Shown here: positions 44,540 to 56,629 of the stretch, in pieces
How the letters are laid out: each line of letters starts with the position of its first letter
Position numbering within the stretch: the first letter of the stretch is position 1
Assembly (NCBI RefSeq): GCF_000828635.1
Contig: NZ_AP012547.1
Coordinates: 3,596,001-3,660,000, forward strand
Reading direction: 5' to 3'
DNA length: 64,000 nt
From: Sulfuritalea hydrogenivorans sk43H
GTDB taxonomy: Bacteria > Pseudomonadota > Gammaproteobacteria > Burkholderiales > Rhodocyclaceae
Notes under the pieces: generated by a model
What the model was told of the DNA's origin: nothing
Databases searched by the model: none
The model's input: the letters and a program-made list of their open reading frames with translations, nothing else
Position numbers and translations under genes: made by a program

Positions 44540-45037
44540 TTGGCAAAACTTCCCCCGCCTCCGCTCAAGTTCCTGTTCCATCACCCGGCACATTTCATCG
44601 CCTGCGGCATGGGCAGCGGGCTTTCCCGCTTCGCGCCGGGCACCGCCGGCACCGCCTTCGCCTGGCTGACGTTTCCCCTGCTGCGCATGTACCTGGAAAG
44701 CGACCTGGGCCTCGCGATCTTCCTCCTGCTGGCCTTTGCGGTCGGCGTCTCGGCCTGCCAGATCACCGGCCGCGCCCTCGGCGTGGTCGATCACGGCGCC
44801 ATCGTCTGGGACGAAATCGTGCCCTTCTGGGCGGTGCTGATGCTGACGCCGCCCGAGCTGCTCTGGCAGTTGGCGGCCTTCCTCTGGTTTCGTTTCTACG
44901 ACATCGTCAAACCGCAGCCGGCGAAGTTTTTCGACACGCGGGTGAAGAACGGCTTCGGCGTGATGATGGACGACGTCATCGCCGCCGGCTACACGGTGCT
45001 GACCATCGCCGTGTTCAAAGCCTTCCTGCCCTTCTGA
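44540..45037 (+). CDS. pgpA: Phosphatidylglycerophosphatase A
   Basis: This membrane enzyme dephosphorylates phosphatidylglycerol phosphate. The product (165 aa) has the family motifs GSGLSRFAPGTAGT, DHGAIVWDEIVPFW and a C-terminal DTRVKNGFGVMMDDVIAAGY, with three or four membrane helices. No ATG fits; the TTG at 44540, 11 bases after the thiL stop and preceded by AGGAT, is the likely start. Its TGA overlaps the pncC ATG by one base. Confidence 0.9.
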   Translation: MAKLPPPPLKFLFHHPAHFIACGMGSGLSRFAPGTAGTAFAWLTFPLLRMYLESDLGLAIFLLLAFAVGVSACQITGRALGVVDHGAIVWDEIVPFWAVLMLTPPELLWQLAAFLWFRFYDIVKPQPAKFFDTRVKNGFGVMMDDVIAAGYTVLTIAVFKAFLPF

Positions 45038-45528
45038 TGGACGCCGACCTCGTTGCCCTGTCGGAAGCCGTGGGTTCGGCGTGCCTCCAGCGCCGACTCC
45101 TGCTTGCCGCCGCAGAATCCTGCACCGGTGGCTGGACGGCACAAGTGATCACTCACACGGCGGGCAGTTCGGCATGGTTCGACCGGGGCTTCGTCACCTA
45201 CAGCAACGAAGCCAAGCTCGAGTTGCTGGGCGTGGCGCCCGAAACCCTCCAACACTTCGGCGCCGTGAGCCCCGAAACGGCGACGGCCATGGCCGAAGGC
45301 GCACTGAAAAACTCCAAGGCGATGATTTCACTGGCTATTACCGGAATTGCCGGCCCCTCGGGTGGCTCACCTGGTAAGCCAGTGGGCACCGTATGCTTTG
45401 CCTGGTGTCGGGCGGGCGAAATCGCGGAATCGGAAACCGCGCATTTTGCCGGCGACCGCGAGGCAGTACGCCGCCAGGCGGTGGTTTTCTCCCTGCGCGG
45501 CCTGCTGGCACGACTCGACACTGCATGA
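45037..45528 (+). CDS. pncC: PncC / CinA C-terminal-type nicotinamide-nucleotide amidohydrolase
   Basis: This is a stand-alone CinA C-terminal domain of 163 aa. The type deamidates nicotinamide mononucleotide in the pyridine-nucleotide cycle. Motifs are AAESCTGG, the VSPETA stretch and ITGIAGPSGGSPGKPVGTV. It overlaps pgpA by one base and is followed by recA. A copy of the dispersed repeat close to its 5' end encodes SACLQRRL, another reading frame again. Confidence 0.92.
   Translation: MDADLVALSEAVGSACLQRRLLLAAAESCTGGWTAQVITHTAGSSAWFDRGFVTYSNEAKLELLGVAPETLQHFGAVSPETATAMAEGALKNSKAMISLAITGIAGPSGGSPGKPVGTVCFAWCRAGEIAESETAHFAGDREAVRRQAVVFSLRGLLARLDTA
45077..45098 (+). repeat. 22-base dispersed repeat, copy 12 (inside pncC)
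   Basis: It matches 20 of 22 consensus bases. Here the element is translated in a different frame from the copies in dsbD and thiL. Confidence 0.6.
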
Positions 45529-45596
45529 TCGGGCGGAGAGCGCAAAAACTGTGCCATCCATGCCATAATCGAAACAACTTTTGAAGGATGCACTTA

Positions 45597-46619
<1,023 letters not shown>

Positions 46620-46626
46620 CGGTGTC

Positions 46627-47073
46627 GTGAGCAGTCTGCGCCAGCGGGCGATTCGTTTGCTGGCGCAGCGTGAGCACACCAAACTTGAACTCGCACGCAA
46701 ACTTGCCGCTCACGGCACTTCCGACGAAATAGATACCGTGCTGGCCGAACTGGAAACATCTCAGCTGCAATCCGACAGCCGCGCTGCCGAAAGCTATGTG
46801 CGCAGCCACGCCTCCCGCCTGGGCGCCTCGCGCCTGCGCCAGAACCTGAAAACCCGGGGCGTAAACGGCGAGTTGATCGATGTGCAACTGGCGCAAGGCG
46901 CATTGCCCGACGAACTCGAACGGGCGCGTGCCGTGTGGAGCAGGAAATTCTCCGCGGCGCCGGGCGACGCCCGGGAATGGGCGCGTCAGGCGCGCTTTCT
47001 GCAAAGCCGCGGTTTCGCCACCGACATCATCCGCCGCCTGCTCAAGGAACCGATGGGAGCTGCGGAAGAATGA
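46627..47073 (+). CDS. recX: RecX, regulator of RecA
   Basis: RecX caps and inhibits RecA filaments. The product has 148 aa, built of helical repeats ([23 protein letters not shown], then [17 protein letters not shown] and [14 protein letters not shown]). The start is GTG 46627, seven bases after recA, where family homology begins. Its stop TGA overlaps an ATG, the start of a 39-codon frame that runs to lptB. Confidence 0.92.
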   Translation: MSSLRQRAIRLLAQREHTKLELARKLAAHGTSDEIDTVLAELETSQLQSDSRAAESYVRSHASRLGASRLRQNLKTRGVNGELIDVQLAQGALPDELERARAVWSRKFSAAPGDAREWARQARFLQSRGFATDIIRRLLKEPMGAAEE

Positions 47074-47189
47074 GCGCCGCGCGCAGGGCCGCCCCAAGCC
47101 GACGCCAATCAAAACAACGGAGGCTGCAACAGCAGCCGAACAACCGTCACCCCCGCCCCGCGGGCGGGGGCTGGGGGGTGGGTCAATGA
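47070..47189 (+). other. 39-codon open frame bridging recX and lptB, with GC-rich palindrome
   Basis: An ATG at 47070 overlaps the recX TGA and the frame ends in TGA at 47187-47189, overlapping the lptB ATG at 47186, so it could couple translation across the gap. The encoded peptide is Arg/Gln/Gly-rich and matches nothing I know. CCCCGCCC and GGGCGGGG near 47153-47170 form a stem. ATGAGCGCC occurs at both ends of the 116-base stretch, so it may be an inserted element with a direct repeat and not a gene. Confidence 0.4.
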
Positions 47190-47923
47190 GCGCCACGCTC
47201 TCGGCACACAACCTGCGCAAGAAGTACAAGTCGCGAACGGTGGTGACCGACGTGTCCTTCGAGGTCGCCGCCGGCGAAGTCGTGGGTTTGCTGGGTCCCA
47301 ACGGCGCCGGCAAGACCACCTGCTTCTACATGATCGTCGGCCTGGTCGCCGCCGACGGCGGCGAGATTCGGGTGGAAAGCGAAGGCGAGCAGTTGCGCCT
47401 GACCCACATGCCGATCCACCAGCGCGCCAAGCTGGGCCTGTCCTACCTGCCGCAGGAAAACTCGGTGTTCAGGAAGCTCACGGTCTCCGAGAACGTGCGT
47501 GCCGTGCTGGAACTGCAAGGTCTCGACGACGCCGCGATGGAAGAGCGCGAAGAAACCCTGCTGCAGGAACTGCACATCACCCACATCCGCAAGAACCTGG
47601 CGGCTTCGCTTTCCGGCGGCGAGCGCCGCCGCGTCGAAATCGCCCGGGCGCTGGCCACCAGTCCGCGCTTCATCCTGCTCGACGAGCCCTTTGCCGGCGT
47701 CGACCCGATTGCCGTGATCGACATCCAGAAGATCATCCGTTACCTGAAGGAAAGCGGCATCGGCGTGCTGATCACCGATCACAATGTGCGGGAAACCCTG
47801 GGCATCTGCGATCGCGCCACCATCATCAACGCCGGCGAAGTGCTTGCCGCTGGACAACCGGCCGAGATAGTCGATAATGAAAGTGTGCGTCGGGTTTATC
47901 TCGGCGAGCACTTCAGAATGTAA
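47186..47923 (+). CDS. lptB: LptB, ATPase of the lipopolysaccharide export ABC transporter
   Basis: LptB powers LptFG in extracting LPS from the inner membrane. The product (245 aa) has Walker [10 protein letters not shown], the LptB-characteristic [21 protein letters not shown]-type Q-loop region, the signature LSGGERRR, Walker [14 protein letters not shown] and switch His in TDHNVRE. It is followed 18 bases later by rpoN, the usual order. The expected upstream partners lptC and lptA are missing; recX is there instead. Confidence 0.95.
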   Translation: MSATLSAHNLRKKYKSRTVVTDVSFEVAAGEVVGLLGPNGAGKTTCFYMIVGLVAADGGEIRVESEGEQLRLTHMPIHQRAKLGLSYLPQENSVFRKLTVSENVRAVLELQGLDDAAMEEREETLLQELHITHIRKNLAASLSGGERRRVEIARALATSPRFILLDEPFAGVDPIAVIDIQKIIRYLKESGIGVLITDHNVRETLGICDRATIINAGEVLAAGQPAEIVDNESVRRVYLGEHFRM

Positions 47924-47941
47924 CTACAAGAACAAGAAGCT

Positions 47942-49393
47942 ATGAGGCAGGGACTCCAGCTCAGGCTCTCGCAGCATCTGGCACTGACGCCGCAGTTGCA
48001 GCAGTCGATCAGGCTGTTGCAGTTGTCGACGCTGGAACTCAATGCCGAGATCGATCAAGCCCTGCAGGACAATCCCCTGCTGGAGCGCGACGAACCCGAA
48101 GAGCCGGCTTTCAATCCCTCGGCAGATGCGCTGGCGACGCCGCAGACCGTCACGCCGACCGACAGCGACGAACGCCTGGAGCCGCGCGGCGGCGATGATG
48201 AAGGTTGGGGCATGGATTTTTCCGGCAGCCACGGCCAGCGCGATCCCAACGATGACGACCTCGACAGCGGCGAATCCCAGGCCGCGTCCGTTTCGCTGCG
48301 CGAGCATCTGGGCGAACAGCTGGCCATGACCCAGTTGCCCGACCGCGAACGGGCGCTGGCCGGATTTCTGATCGAAGCCCTGAACGACGACGGCTACCTG
48401 ACGCAGCCGCTGGACGAATTGATCGACCTGCTGGTCGCCGACGAAGATGGCAATGGCGAAGTGCGCGAGGCGCTGCTGGAAGAACTCGGCATCGCCCTGC
48501 GCCATTTGCAGAACCTCGATCCGCCGGGCATCGGCGCGCGCAATGCGCAGGAATGCCTGGCGCTGCAACTCAACTGCCTGCCGCCTTGCGCGACCCGCAG
48601 CCTGGCGCTGGCCATCGTTGCCGATCATCTCGACCACCTCGCTGCGCGCGACTTTGCGCGCATCAAAAAGTCGCTGGGCTGCGACGACGACGAACTGCGC
48701 CTCGCGCAAACCCTGATCCGCTCGCTGAATCCGCGCCCCGGCGCGCAGTACGCGCCGGTCGATACGCGCTATGTGGTGCCCGACGTATCGGTGAAAAAGC
48801 TGCATGGACAATGGATCGTCAGCCTCAACCGCGACGCCATGCCGCGCCTGCGCATCAACCGCCTCTACGCCGACATCCTGAACCGCCATCGTGGCGGTAA
48901 CGGCTCGTCCACCGGGCTCGCCACCCAGTTGCAGGAAGCCAAGTGGCTGATCAAGAATGTCCAGCAGCGCTTCGACACCATCCTGCGCGTATCGCAGGCC
49001 ATCGTCGATCGCCAGCGGGCCTTCTTCGACCACGGCGAAGTGGCGATGCGGCCGCTGACCCTGCGCGAGATCGCAGAGACCGTCAAGCTTCACGAATCGA
49101 CGATTTCGCGCGTGACGACGCAGAAGTATCTGGCCAGTCCGCGCGGCGTCTATGAACTCAAATACTTTTTTGGCAGCCACGTCGCCACCGATACCGGCGG
49201 CGCGGCTTCCTCAACCGCAATTCGGGCGCTGATCAAGCAATTGGTCGGCGCCGAGGACGGCAAGAAGCCGCTCTCGGATGCCCGTCTTGCGGAAATCCTC
49301 GGCGAGCAGGGCATCGTCGTGGCACGTCGCACCGTAGCGAAGTACCGCGAACTGCTCGGCATACCGCCGGTCAACCTCAGAAAAGCACTCTGA
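47942..49393 (+). CDS. rpoN: RNA polymerase sigma-54 factor
   Basis: RpoN directs RNA polymerase to -24/-12 promoters with enhancer-binding proteins. The product (483 aa) has the glutamine-rich region I ([22 protein letters not shown]), an acidic region II (residues about 45-115), the core-binding domain, the helix-turn-helix ([19 protein letters not shown]) and the RpoN box [12 protein letters not shown] near the C-terminus. It lies in the common lptB-rpoN-hpf-ptsN-hprK cluster. Confidence 0.96.
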   Translation: MRQGLQLRLSQHLALTPQLQQSIRLLQLSTLELNAEIDQALQDNPLLERDEPEEPAFNPSADALATPQTVTPTDSDERLEPRGGDDEGWGMDFSGSHGQRDPNDDDLDSGESQAASVSLREHLGEQLAMTQLPDRERALAGFLIEALNDDGYLTQPLDELIDLLVADEDGNGEVREALLEELGIALRHLQNLDPPGIGARNAQECLALQLNCLPPCATRSLALAIVADHLDHLAARDFARIKKSLGCDDDELRLAQTLIRSLNPRPGAQYAPVDTRYVVPDVSVKKLHGQWIVSLNRDAMPRLRINRLYADILNRHRGGNGSSTGLATQLQEAKWLIKNVQQRFDTILRVSQAIVDRQRAFFDHGEVAMRPLTLREIAETVKLHESTISRVTTQKYLASPRGVYELKYFFGSHVATDTGGAASSTAIRALIKQLVGAEDGKKPLSDARLAEILGEQGIVVARRTVAKYRELLGIPPVNLRKAL

Positions 49394-49419
49394 GAAATCA
49401 CTTCTGACAAGGAGACATC

Positions 49420-49734
49420 ATGAACCTCAACATTACCGGCCACCACATCGAAGTCACTCCGGCCATTCGCGAATACGTCACGGGAAAGCTCGAACGGGTG
49501 CTGCGGCATTTCGATCAGGTGACCAGCTCGCACGTCATCCTGTCGGTTGAGAAACTGCAACAGAAAGCCGAAGTAACCCTTCACGTCAAAGGCAAGGACA
49601 TCTTTGCCGATGCTACCGACGCCGACCTGTATGCCGCGATCGACCTCGTGGCCGACAAGCTCGATCGCCAGGTCGTCAAGCACAAGGAAAAAGTCTCCAA
49701 TCACAACCACGACAAGCGTCAGCAAGCCGAATAG
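49420..49734 (+). CDS. hpf: Short ribosome hibernation-promoting factor
   Basis: This protein of 104 aa is of the short HPF/RaiA type, which binds the 30S subunit and promotes 100S dimers in stationary phase. It begins MNLNITGHHIEVTPAIREYV and contains KVGKD-like basic segment KGKDIFADATDADLYAAID. AAGGAG precedes the ATG. It follows rpoN by 26 bases. Confidence 0.93.
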   Translation: MNLNITGHHIEVTPAIREYVTGKLERVLRHFDQVTSSHVILSVEKLQQKAEVTLHVKGKDIFADATDADLYAAIDLVADKLDRQVVKHKEKVSNHNHDKRQQAE

Positions 49735-49800
49735 GCCAGGCGTCGATGGCGGCAAGCGGACAGCGGCGGGATATTTCCCGCACGCCTGCACCGGAAACGG

Positions 49801-49823
49801 TATCCGCCGGATAGCGTTATACT
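49801..49823 (+). promoter_or_regulatory. Palindrome and -10-like box before ptsN
   Basis: TATCCGCCGGATA (49801-49813) is a perfect 13-base palindrome followed five bases later by TATACT (49818-49823), in the 143-base hpf-ptsN gap. This may be an internal promoter with operator for ptsN-hprK; no clear -35 box is visible. Confidence 0.35.
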
Positions 49824-49877
49824 GCGCGCCGCCTCCGCCTCCGCTCATTTGCCCGCCATTCGCCGATTGCTTCCACC

Positions 49878-50336
49878 ATGAATCAGATCGCCCGCCTGCT
49901 GCCACTCGACAATGTGGTGGCCAATCTCGACGCCAGCAGCAAGAAACGCGTATTCGAGCAGGCGGGCATTCTGTTCGAGAATCGTCAAAGCGTCGCTCGC
50001 AGCACGGTCTATGACGCCCTGTTTGCACGCGAAAAACTGGGTTCCACCGGACTCGGCCAGGGCATCGCGATTCCCCATGGGCGCATCAAGGGCCTCAAGG
50101 CCCCGATCGGTGCGTTCTTTCGCCTCATGTCGCCGGTGCAGTTCGACGCCCCCGACGGCAAGCCGGTCGAACTGATTTTTGTGCTGCTGGTCCCGGAAGC
50201 CGCCAACGAACATCACTTGCATCTGCTCTCCGAACTGGCGCAAATGTTCTCCGACAAGAACTTTCGCGAGCAACTCGCTACCGTTCCGGATGCCGCTGCG
50301 TTGCATGGCCTCTTCGCCAATTGGGCCGCCAACTAG
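49878..50336 (+). CDS. ptsN: PtsN, nitrogen-type PTS IIA protein
   Basis: EIIA-Ntr is a regulatory phosphoprotein of the nitrogen PTS. The product has 152 aa, with the phosphorylated His67 in GIAIPHGR and the downstream PVELIFVLLVP and HLHLLSELAQMF segments. It sits between hpf and hprK, as usual in betaproteobacteria, and its 3' end overlaps hprK by 16 bases. Confidence 0.94.
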   Translation: MNQIARLLPLDNVVANLDASSKKRVFEQAGILFENRQSVARSTVYDALFAREKLGSTGLGQGIAIPHGRIKGLKAPIGAFFRLMSPVQFDAPDGKPVELIFVLLVPEAANEHHLHLLSELAQMFSDKNFREQLATVPDAAALHGLFANWAAN

Positions 50337-51274
50337 TCGTTTCCCAGCTGTTTGAACGCAACCGCGAGCGGCTCCAGCTCTCGTGGGTGAGCGGCCCCAT
50401 GACACGGGCGATTTGCACCACGGAGCATGTGGTTTCACCTGCCGACCTCATCGGCCACCTCAATCTGATGCATCCGGAACGCCTGCAGGTGATCGGCACG
50501 CCGGAAGTCGCCTGGGCGGCCCGCCACACGCCGGAAAAGGTGGCGCACCACATGCAGGAAATCTACAACGCCAAGCCGCCGGCAATCATCGTCGCCGACG
50601 GCTGCACGATCAGCGACGAAGTCAGCAAGGGCTGCGAAGACTCCGGCACGCCATTGCTGCAAACGCCGCTTTCCTCGGCGTTCGTGATCGACACCCTGCG
50701 CACCTTCGTCTCGCGCCAGCTGGCCGAAACCGGAACATTGCACGGCGTCTTCATGGACGTGCTGGGCATGGGCGTGCTGATCACCGGCGATTCCGGCGTC
50801 GGCAAGAGCGAGCTCGGCCTCGAACTGATTTCGCGCGGGCACGGCCTGGTCGCCGACGACGTGGTCGATGTCTCGCGCATCGGCTCGGATACGCTGGAAG
50901 GTCGCTGCCCGGAGCTGCTCAAGGACTTCCTTGAAGTGCGGGGGCTGGGGTTGATCAACATCCGCACCGTTTTCGGCGAGACCTCCTGCCGGCGCAAGAT
51001 GCGCCTCAAACTCATCGTGCACCTGCAAAAGCCGACGCCCGGCGTGCCGGATGCCGCCCGCCTGCCGCTCGATGCGCAGACCGAAACCATCCTCGGCGTG
51101 CCGATCCGGCGCGTCACCATCCCGGTCGCCGCCGGCCGCAACCTTGCGGTCTTGCTCGAAGCGGCGGTACGCGCCACGGTGCTGAAACTGCGCGGCATCG
51201 ACAGCATGCAGGAATTTGTCGAGCGCCAGGAAGCCGCCCTCCGGGCCGATAGCGGACAGGACCCGGTCAACTAA
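50321..51274 (+). CDS. hprK: HPr kinase/phosphorylase
   Basis: HprK phosphorylates or dephosphorylates HPr. The product has 317 aa with a Walker A GDSGVGKSELGLELISRGH (from about residue 153), the catalytic LVADDVVDVSR segment and the K3 loop region near IPVAAGRN. The start is a TTG at 50321 inside ptsN. No ATG is available before residue 27, and the N-terminal QLFERNRERLQL is family-like. The 16-base overlap implies coupling to ptsN. Confidence 0.93.
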   Translation: MGRQLVVSQLFERNRERLQLSWVSGPMTRAICTTEHVVSPADLIGHLNLMHPERLQVIGTPEVAWAARHTPEKVAHHMQEIYNAKPPAIIVADGCTISDEVSKGCEDSGTPLLQTPLSSAFVIDTLRTFVSRQLAETGTLHGVFMDVLGMGVLITGDSGVGKSELGLELISRGHGLVADDVVDVSRIGSDTLEGRCPELLKDFLEVRGLGLINIRTVFGETSCRRKMRLKLIVHLQKPTPGVPDAARLPLDAQTETILGVPIRRVTIPVAAGRNLAVLLEAAVRATVLKLRGIDSMQEFVERQEAALRADSGQDPVN

Positions 51275-51300
51275 GCCGGCGAAGCAGCGTTAGAGAAGTA

Positions 51301-51324
51301 CGGCAACTTGAACGCTTGTTGCCG
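51301..51324 (+). other. Hairpin in the leader of the PsiF-like gene
   Basis: CGGCAAC (51301-51307) pairs with GTTGCCG (51318-51324) around a 10-base loop, between hprK and the PsiF-like gene. There is no U-run, so it is more likely a processing or stability hairpin than a terminator. Confidence 0.35.
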
Positions 51325-51348
51325 CCCATACAACCAAGGAGAACCAGA

Positions 51349-51726
51349 ATGCGCAAACTGATCGCCATTGCTTTGACCACGCTGTTCGCTGCCAACGTCG
51401 CCTTTGCCGCGGCCGCCAAGGACGCCCCGGCGGCTCCGGCCAAGGCAGCTGAACCGGCGAAGGCGGCCGAAGCCGCGAAGCCTGCTGCTGCCCCCGCCAA
51501 ACCCGCCGCCGCAAGCGACTGCGAAGCGAAGGCGGTAAGCAAGGATGGCAAACCGCTCGCCGGCGCCGCCAAGGCCGCTTCGATCAAGAAGTGCGAAGGT
51601 GCCGGCAAGCCCGCCGAAGCCAGCGGCTGCGAAGCCAAGGCCGTGAGCAAGGACGGCAAGCCGCTCGCCGGCGCCGCCAAGGGTGCCTTCATGAAGAAGT
51701 GCGAAAAGGACGCGAAGGCCAAGTAA
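51349..51726 (+). CDS. Small secreted protein with two PsiF-like repeats
   Basis: This protein of 125 aa has a signal peptide (MRKLIAIALTTLFAANVAFA), an Ala/Pro/Lys-rich stretch and two copies of a cysteine-bounded motif (CEAKAVSKDGKPLAGAAK followed by KKC) typical of the PsiF repeat. PsiF was named for phosphate-starvation induction in E. coli; the molecular role is unknown. AAGGAG precedes the ATG. A strong terminator follows. The two repeat units are near-identical at DNA level, which suggests recent internal duplication. Confidence 0.85.
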   Translation: MRKLIAIALTTLFAANVAFAAAAKDAPAAPAKAAEPAKAAEAAKPAAAPAKPAAASDCEAKAVSKDGKPLAGAAKAASIKKCEGAGKPAEASGCEAKAVSKDGKPLAGAAKGAFMKKCEKDAKAK

Positions 51727-51746
51727 GCCGCTTCCGCCCCATCGAA

Positions 51747-51775
51747 CGCCGGCCCTGCAAAGGGCCGGCGTTTTT
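51747..51775 (+). terminator. Strong intrinsic terminator after the PsiF-like gene
   Basis: CGCCGGCCCT (51747-51756), loop GCAA, AGGGCCGGCG (51761-51770), then TTTTT. The perfect 10-bp GC stem with a U-run closes the long co-directional block. Confidence 0.92.
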
Positions 51776-51855
51776 GCTTGTGTCCGCGCCAAAGCTGCGG
51801 ACGGTATCCCCGCGATCGGCGCTAAAATCCCTCGCCTATCCCTGCCGAACCCGCC

Positions 51856-52101
51856 ATGAACCCATCCCCATCCCAGCCGCCCAAGTTCGAACCCGGTGGC
51901 GATCGCATCATCCTCGTCATCGTGCTGATCGTCGTCACGGCCCTGGGCGGCATGCTCTGGAGCTTTGTCTCGCGCCAGAGCGCGCCGCGCGACGCCCCGG
52001 GGATCAAGGCGCGTCACTTGCCGCCGTCGGAACAGCCCGCGCCGCCGCCGGCAAAGCAGGTCGCCGTGCCGCCAGCGCCGACTGTTCCCATGCCTCGCTG
52101 A
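51856..52101 (+). CDS. Small single-span membrane protein
   Basis: I do not recognise a family. The 81-residue product has a Pro-rich N-terminus, one membrane helix (IILVIVLIVVTALGGMLWSFV, about residues 18-38) and a Pro/Ala-rich tail. The last codons are supplied by a perfect copy of the 22-base dispersed repeat (VAVPPAPT), so the tail may be a by-product of that element. The start is uncertain. Confidence 0.55.
   Translation: MNPSPSQPPKFEPGGDRIILVIVLIVVTALGGMLWSFVSRQSAPRDAPGIKARHLPPSEQPAPPPAKQVAVPPAPTVPMPR
52062..52083 (+). repeat. 22-base dispersed repeat, copy 13 (end of the small membrane-protein gene)
   Basis: This perfect consensus copy, identical to copy 9, lies 18 bases before the stop codon of the small membrane-protein gene and 28 bases before the PadR operator region. 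Confidence 0.75.
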
Positions 52102-52110
52102 TTCACCCCT

Positions 52111-54741
<2,631 letters not shown>

Positions 54742-54745
54742 GCCC

Positions 54746-55837
54746 TCAGATCAGAAACTCGCTCCACGCTGCCGGTGCGCGTACCGGCAGCGGTTCATAT
54801 CCGGGCATGGCGGCCAGGCGCTGGCGGAAGGTATTGCCCTGCAGCCGCGTCAGAAACTGCTTGCCCTCCACGCTGTCCGCAACGGCGGAACGCATGGCGA
54901 AGCCGTAGCGTTCCCAGACCACGGGCACAAAACCGAGGTCGTAGCGAGCGGCGGCGGCCTCGATGCCGAAGCCGACATCGGCCTGCCCCGCGGCCACGGT
55001 AGCGGCGATCGCTTCATGGGTGAACTCTTCGTGGGCATAGCCGGCGATACTCTCCGGCCGCAGGCCATTGGCCGCCAGCAACTGGTCGATCAGGCTGCGC
55101 GTCCCCGAGCCGCGCTGGCGATTCACCATGCGCAGGCCGCGCTTCGATGCATCGGCCAGTGTTTGCAGCCGGTGCGGATTGCCGCGTGCGACGATCAGCC
55201 CCTGGCAGCGGCGCATCACCGGCACGCATGCATGCTGGGCCGGCTTCAGCCAACGGCCGAGCCAGGTCGTGACCTGTACCGCCGTCCAGTCTTCCGGCAC
55301 ATGGAATCCCGCAATATCGCATTCATCGCGCCCCAACCCCGCCAGTGCTTCTTCGCTGCCGCGCCAGAACAGCTCGAAAGGAATGCGGCGGCCATGCTCG
55401 ACCCAGTCGGCCAGGGCCAGATCATGGCTCGCCGCCAGCCGCAGGCGCTCGGGTACGGTACGCACCACGGGCGCCAGCAACGCCTCCAGTCGGCGCTGCC
55501 ATGGGATATGCGCAGCTTCCAGCGCCGGACGTGCCTCGGCGTCGAGCTGCACCAGGGCCTCGCCGAATTCCGTCAGACGGGTACCCCGGCCGCGCTCCAT
55601 GATCACCAGAGCCGCGCCCAGAGCCTGCTCGCAGTCGCGCAACAAGCCCCACGCCGAACGGTAGGACATGCCGGCCTGCTTCGCCGCATTGCCCAAGGCT
55701 CCTTCCACTTCCAGCGCGGCGAGCAGGGCCAGCAAACGGCTGGTATCGACATCGTCCAGCAGCGGCCCGAAATCCCAAGCCCAGCGCAAACGTGGCAGAG
55801 GCGATTTCAGGCGAGATGTTGTTGCAGAAGACGACAT
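54746..55837 (-). CDS. ModE-like HTH regulator fused to a periplasmic-binding-protein-like domain
   Basis: The N-terminal ModE/LysR-type winged helix (residues about 30-110; NAAKQAGMSYRSAWGLLRDCEQALG and GRGTRLTEFGEALV) is followed by a substrate-binding-like domain (about 130-363; VNRQRGSGTRSLIDQLL, GYAHEEFTHEAIAATVAAGQADVGFGIE). It has 363 aa. The start at 55837 is chosen from homology and an AGGGG site six bases upstream. It is divergent from tupBCA, so it probably senses tungstate or molybdate and controls that operon. The gene ends five bases from fadH, convergent with it. Confidence 0.85.
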   Translation of the reverse strand: MSSSATTSRLKSPLPRLRWAWDFGPLLDDVDTSRLLALLAALEVEGALGNAAKQAGMSYRSAWGLLRDCEQALGAALVIMERGRGTRLTEFGEALVQLDAEARPALEAAHIPWQRRLEALLAPVVRTVPERLRLAASHDLALADWVEHGRRIPFELFWRGSEEALAGLGRDECDIAGFHVPEDWTAVQVTTWLGRWLKPAQHACVPVMRRCQGLIVARGNPHRLQTLADASKRGLRMVNRQRGSGTRSLIDQLLAANGLRPESIAGYAHEEFTHEAIAATVAAGQADVGFGIEAAAARYDLGFVPVVWERYGFAMRSAVADSVEGKQFLTRLQGNTFRQRLAAMPGYEPLPVRAPAAWSEFLI

Positions 55838-55911
55838 ATATGACCCCTTGTTTTCATAGCTTACGCTTGTTGGCCCATATGTAGCGAGCTGCATAGCTGG
55901 TACATCAACAA
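55838..55911. promoter_or_regulatory. Divergent promoter region between the ModE-like regulator and tupBCA
   Basis: This 74-base region contains CATATATG over the regulator start (55835-55842), CATATG (55876-55881) and a direct repeat CATAGCT (55855-55861 and 55892-55898). These are candidate operator half-sites for the ModE-like regulator. The assignment is speculative because no dominant palindrome stands out. Confidence 0.35.
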
Positions 55912-56616
55912 ATGAATGGCTTCAGCGATCCCCTGATCACCGCCTGGCAGCTGGTTGCCGGCGCCGATGCGCGCCTGGCTGACATCGTCCTGCTCAGCCT
56001 GCGCGTCAGCCTCGCCGCTACCCTGATCGCCTGTGTGATCGGCATGCCGATCGGTGCCTTGCTGGCGGTCGGCCGCTTTCCCGGACGACGCACGCTGATC
56101 GTGCTGTTCAACGGCCTCATGGGCCTGCCGCCGGTGGTGGTCGGCCTGCTGGTGTATCTGCTGCTGTCGCGGGCAGGGCCGCTCGGGGCGTTCGGCTTGC
56201 TGTTTTCGCCGACCGCCATGGTGATCGCGCAAGCCGTGCTGGTGACGCCGATCGTCGCCGCGCTGACGCGTCAAGTGGTGGCCGATGCCTGGACAGAATA
56301 CCGCGAGCAATTGCGTTCGCTCGGCGCCAGTCGTACCCGCGCCGCCGCCACCCTGCTCTGGGATGGCCGCTTTTCGCTATCGACGGCGGCACTGGCCGGC
56401 TTCGGTCGCGCCATCGCCGAAGTCGGCGCCGTGATGATCGTCGGCGGCAACATCGACGGCGTGACGCGCGTGATGACCACCACCATCGCGCTGGAAACCA
56501 GCAAGGGCGACCTGCCGCTGGCGCTGGCGCTGGGCGTGATCCTGATCGCCGTGGTGCTGGCGATCAATGCGGTGGCCTATGCCGTGCGCGGCTGGGCCGA
56601 GAGGAGCTGGGGATGA
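55912..56616 (+). CDS. tupB: Tungstate ABC transporter permease
   Basis: This inner-membrane permease (234 aa) has about five or six helices and an EAA-type loop (YREQLRSLGASRTRAAATLLW). It resembles TupB: MPIGALLAVGRFPGRRTLIVLF and AEVGAVMIVGGNI. It is the first gene of tupBCA, divergent from the ModE-like regulator, and its stop is 13 bases before the ATPase start. Confidence 0.9.
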   Translation: MNGFSDPLITAWQLVAGADARLADIVLLSLRVSLAATLIACVIGMPIGALLAVGRFPGRRTLIVLFNGLMGLPPVVVGLLVYLLLSRAGPLGAFGLLFSPTAMVIAQAVLVTPIVAALTRQVVADAWTEYREQLRSLGASRTRAAATLLWDGRFSLSTAALAGFGRAIAEVGAVMIVGGNIDGVTRVMTTTIALETSKGDLPLALALGVILIAVVLAINAVAYAVRGWAERSWG

Positions 56617-56629
56617 GGGCGGGGCTCAC

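Noticed and set aside
45529-45596. Possible LexA (SOS) box upstream of recA
   Set aside because: CTGTGCCATCCATGCC has one half-site only; no CTGT-N8-ACAG or close variant is present.
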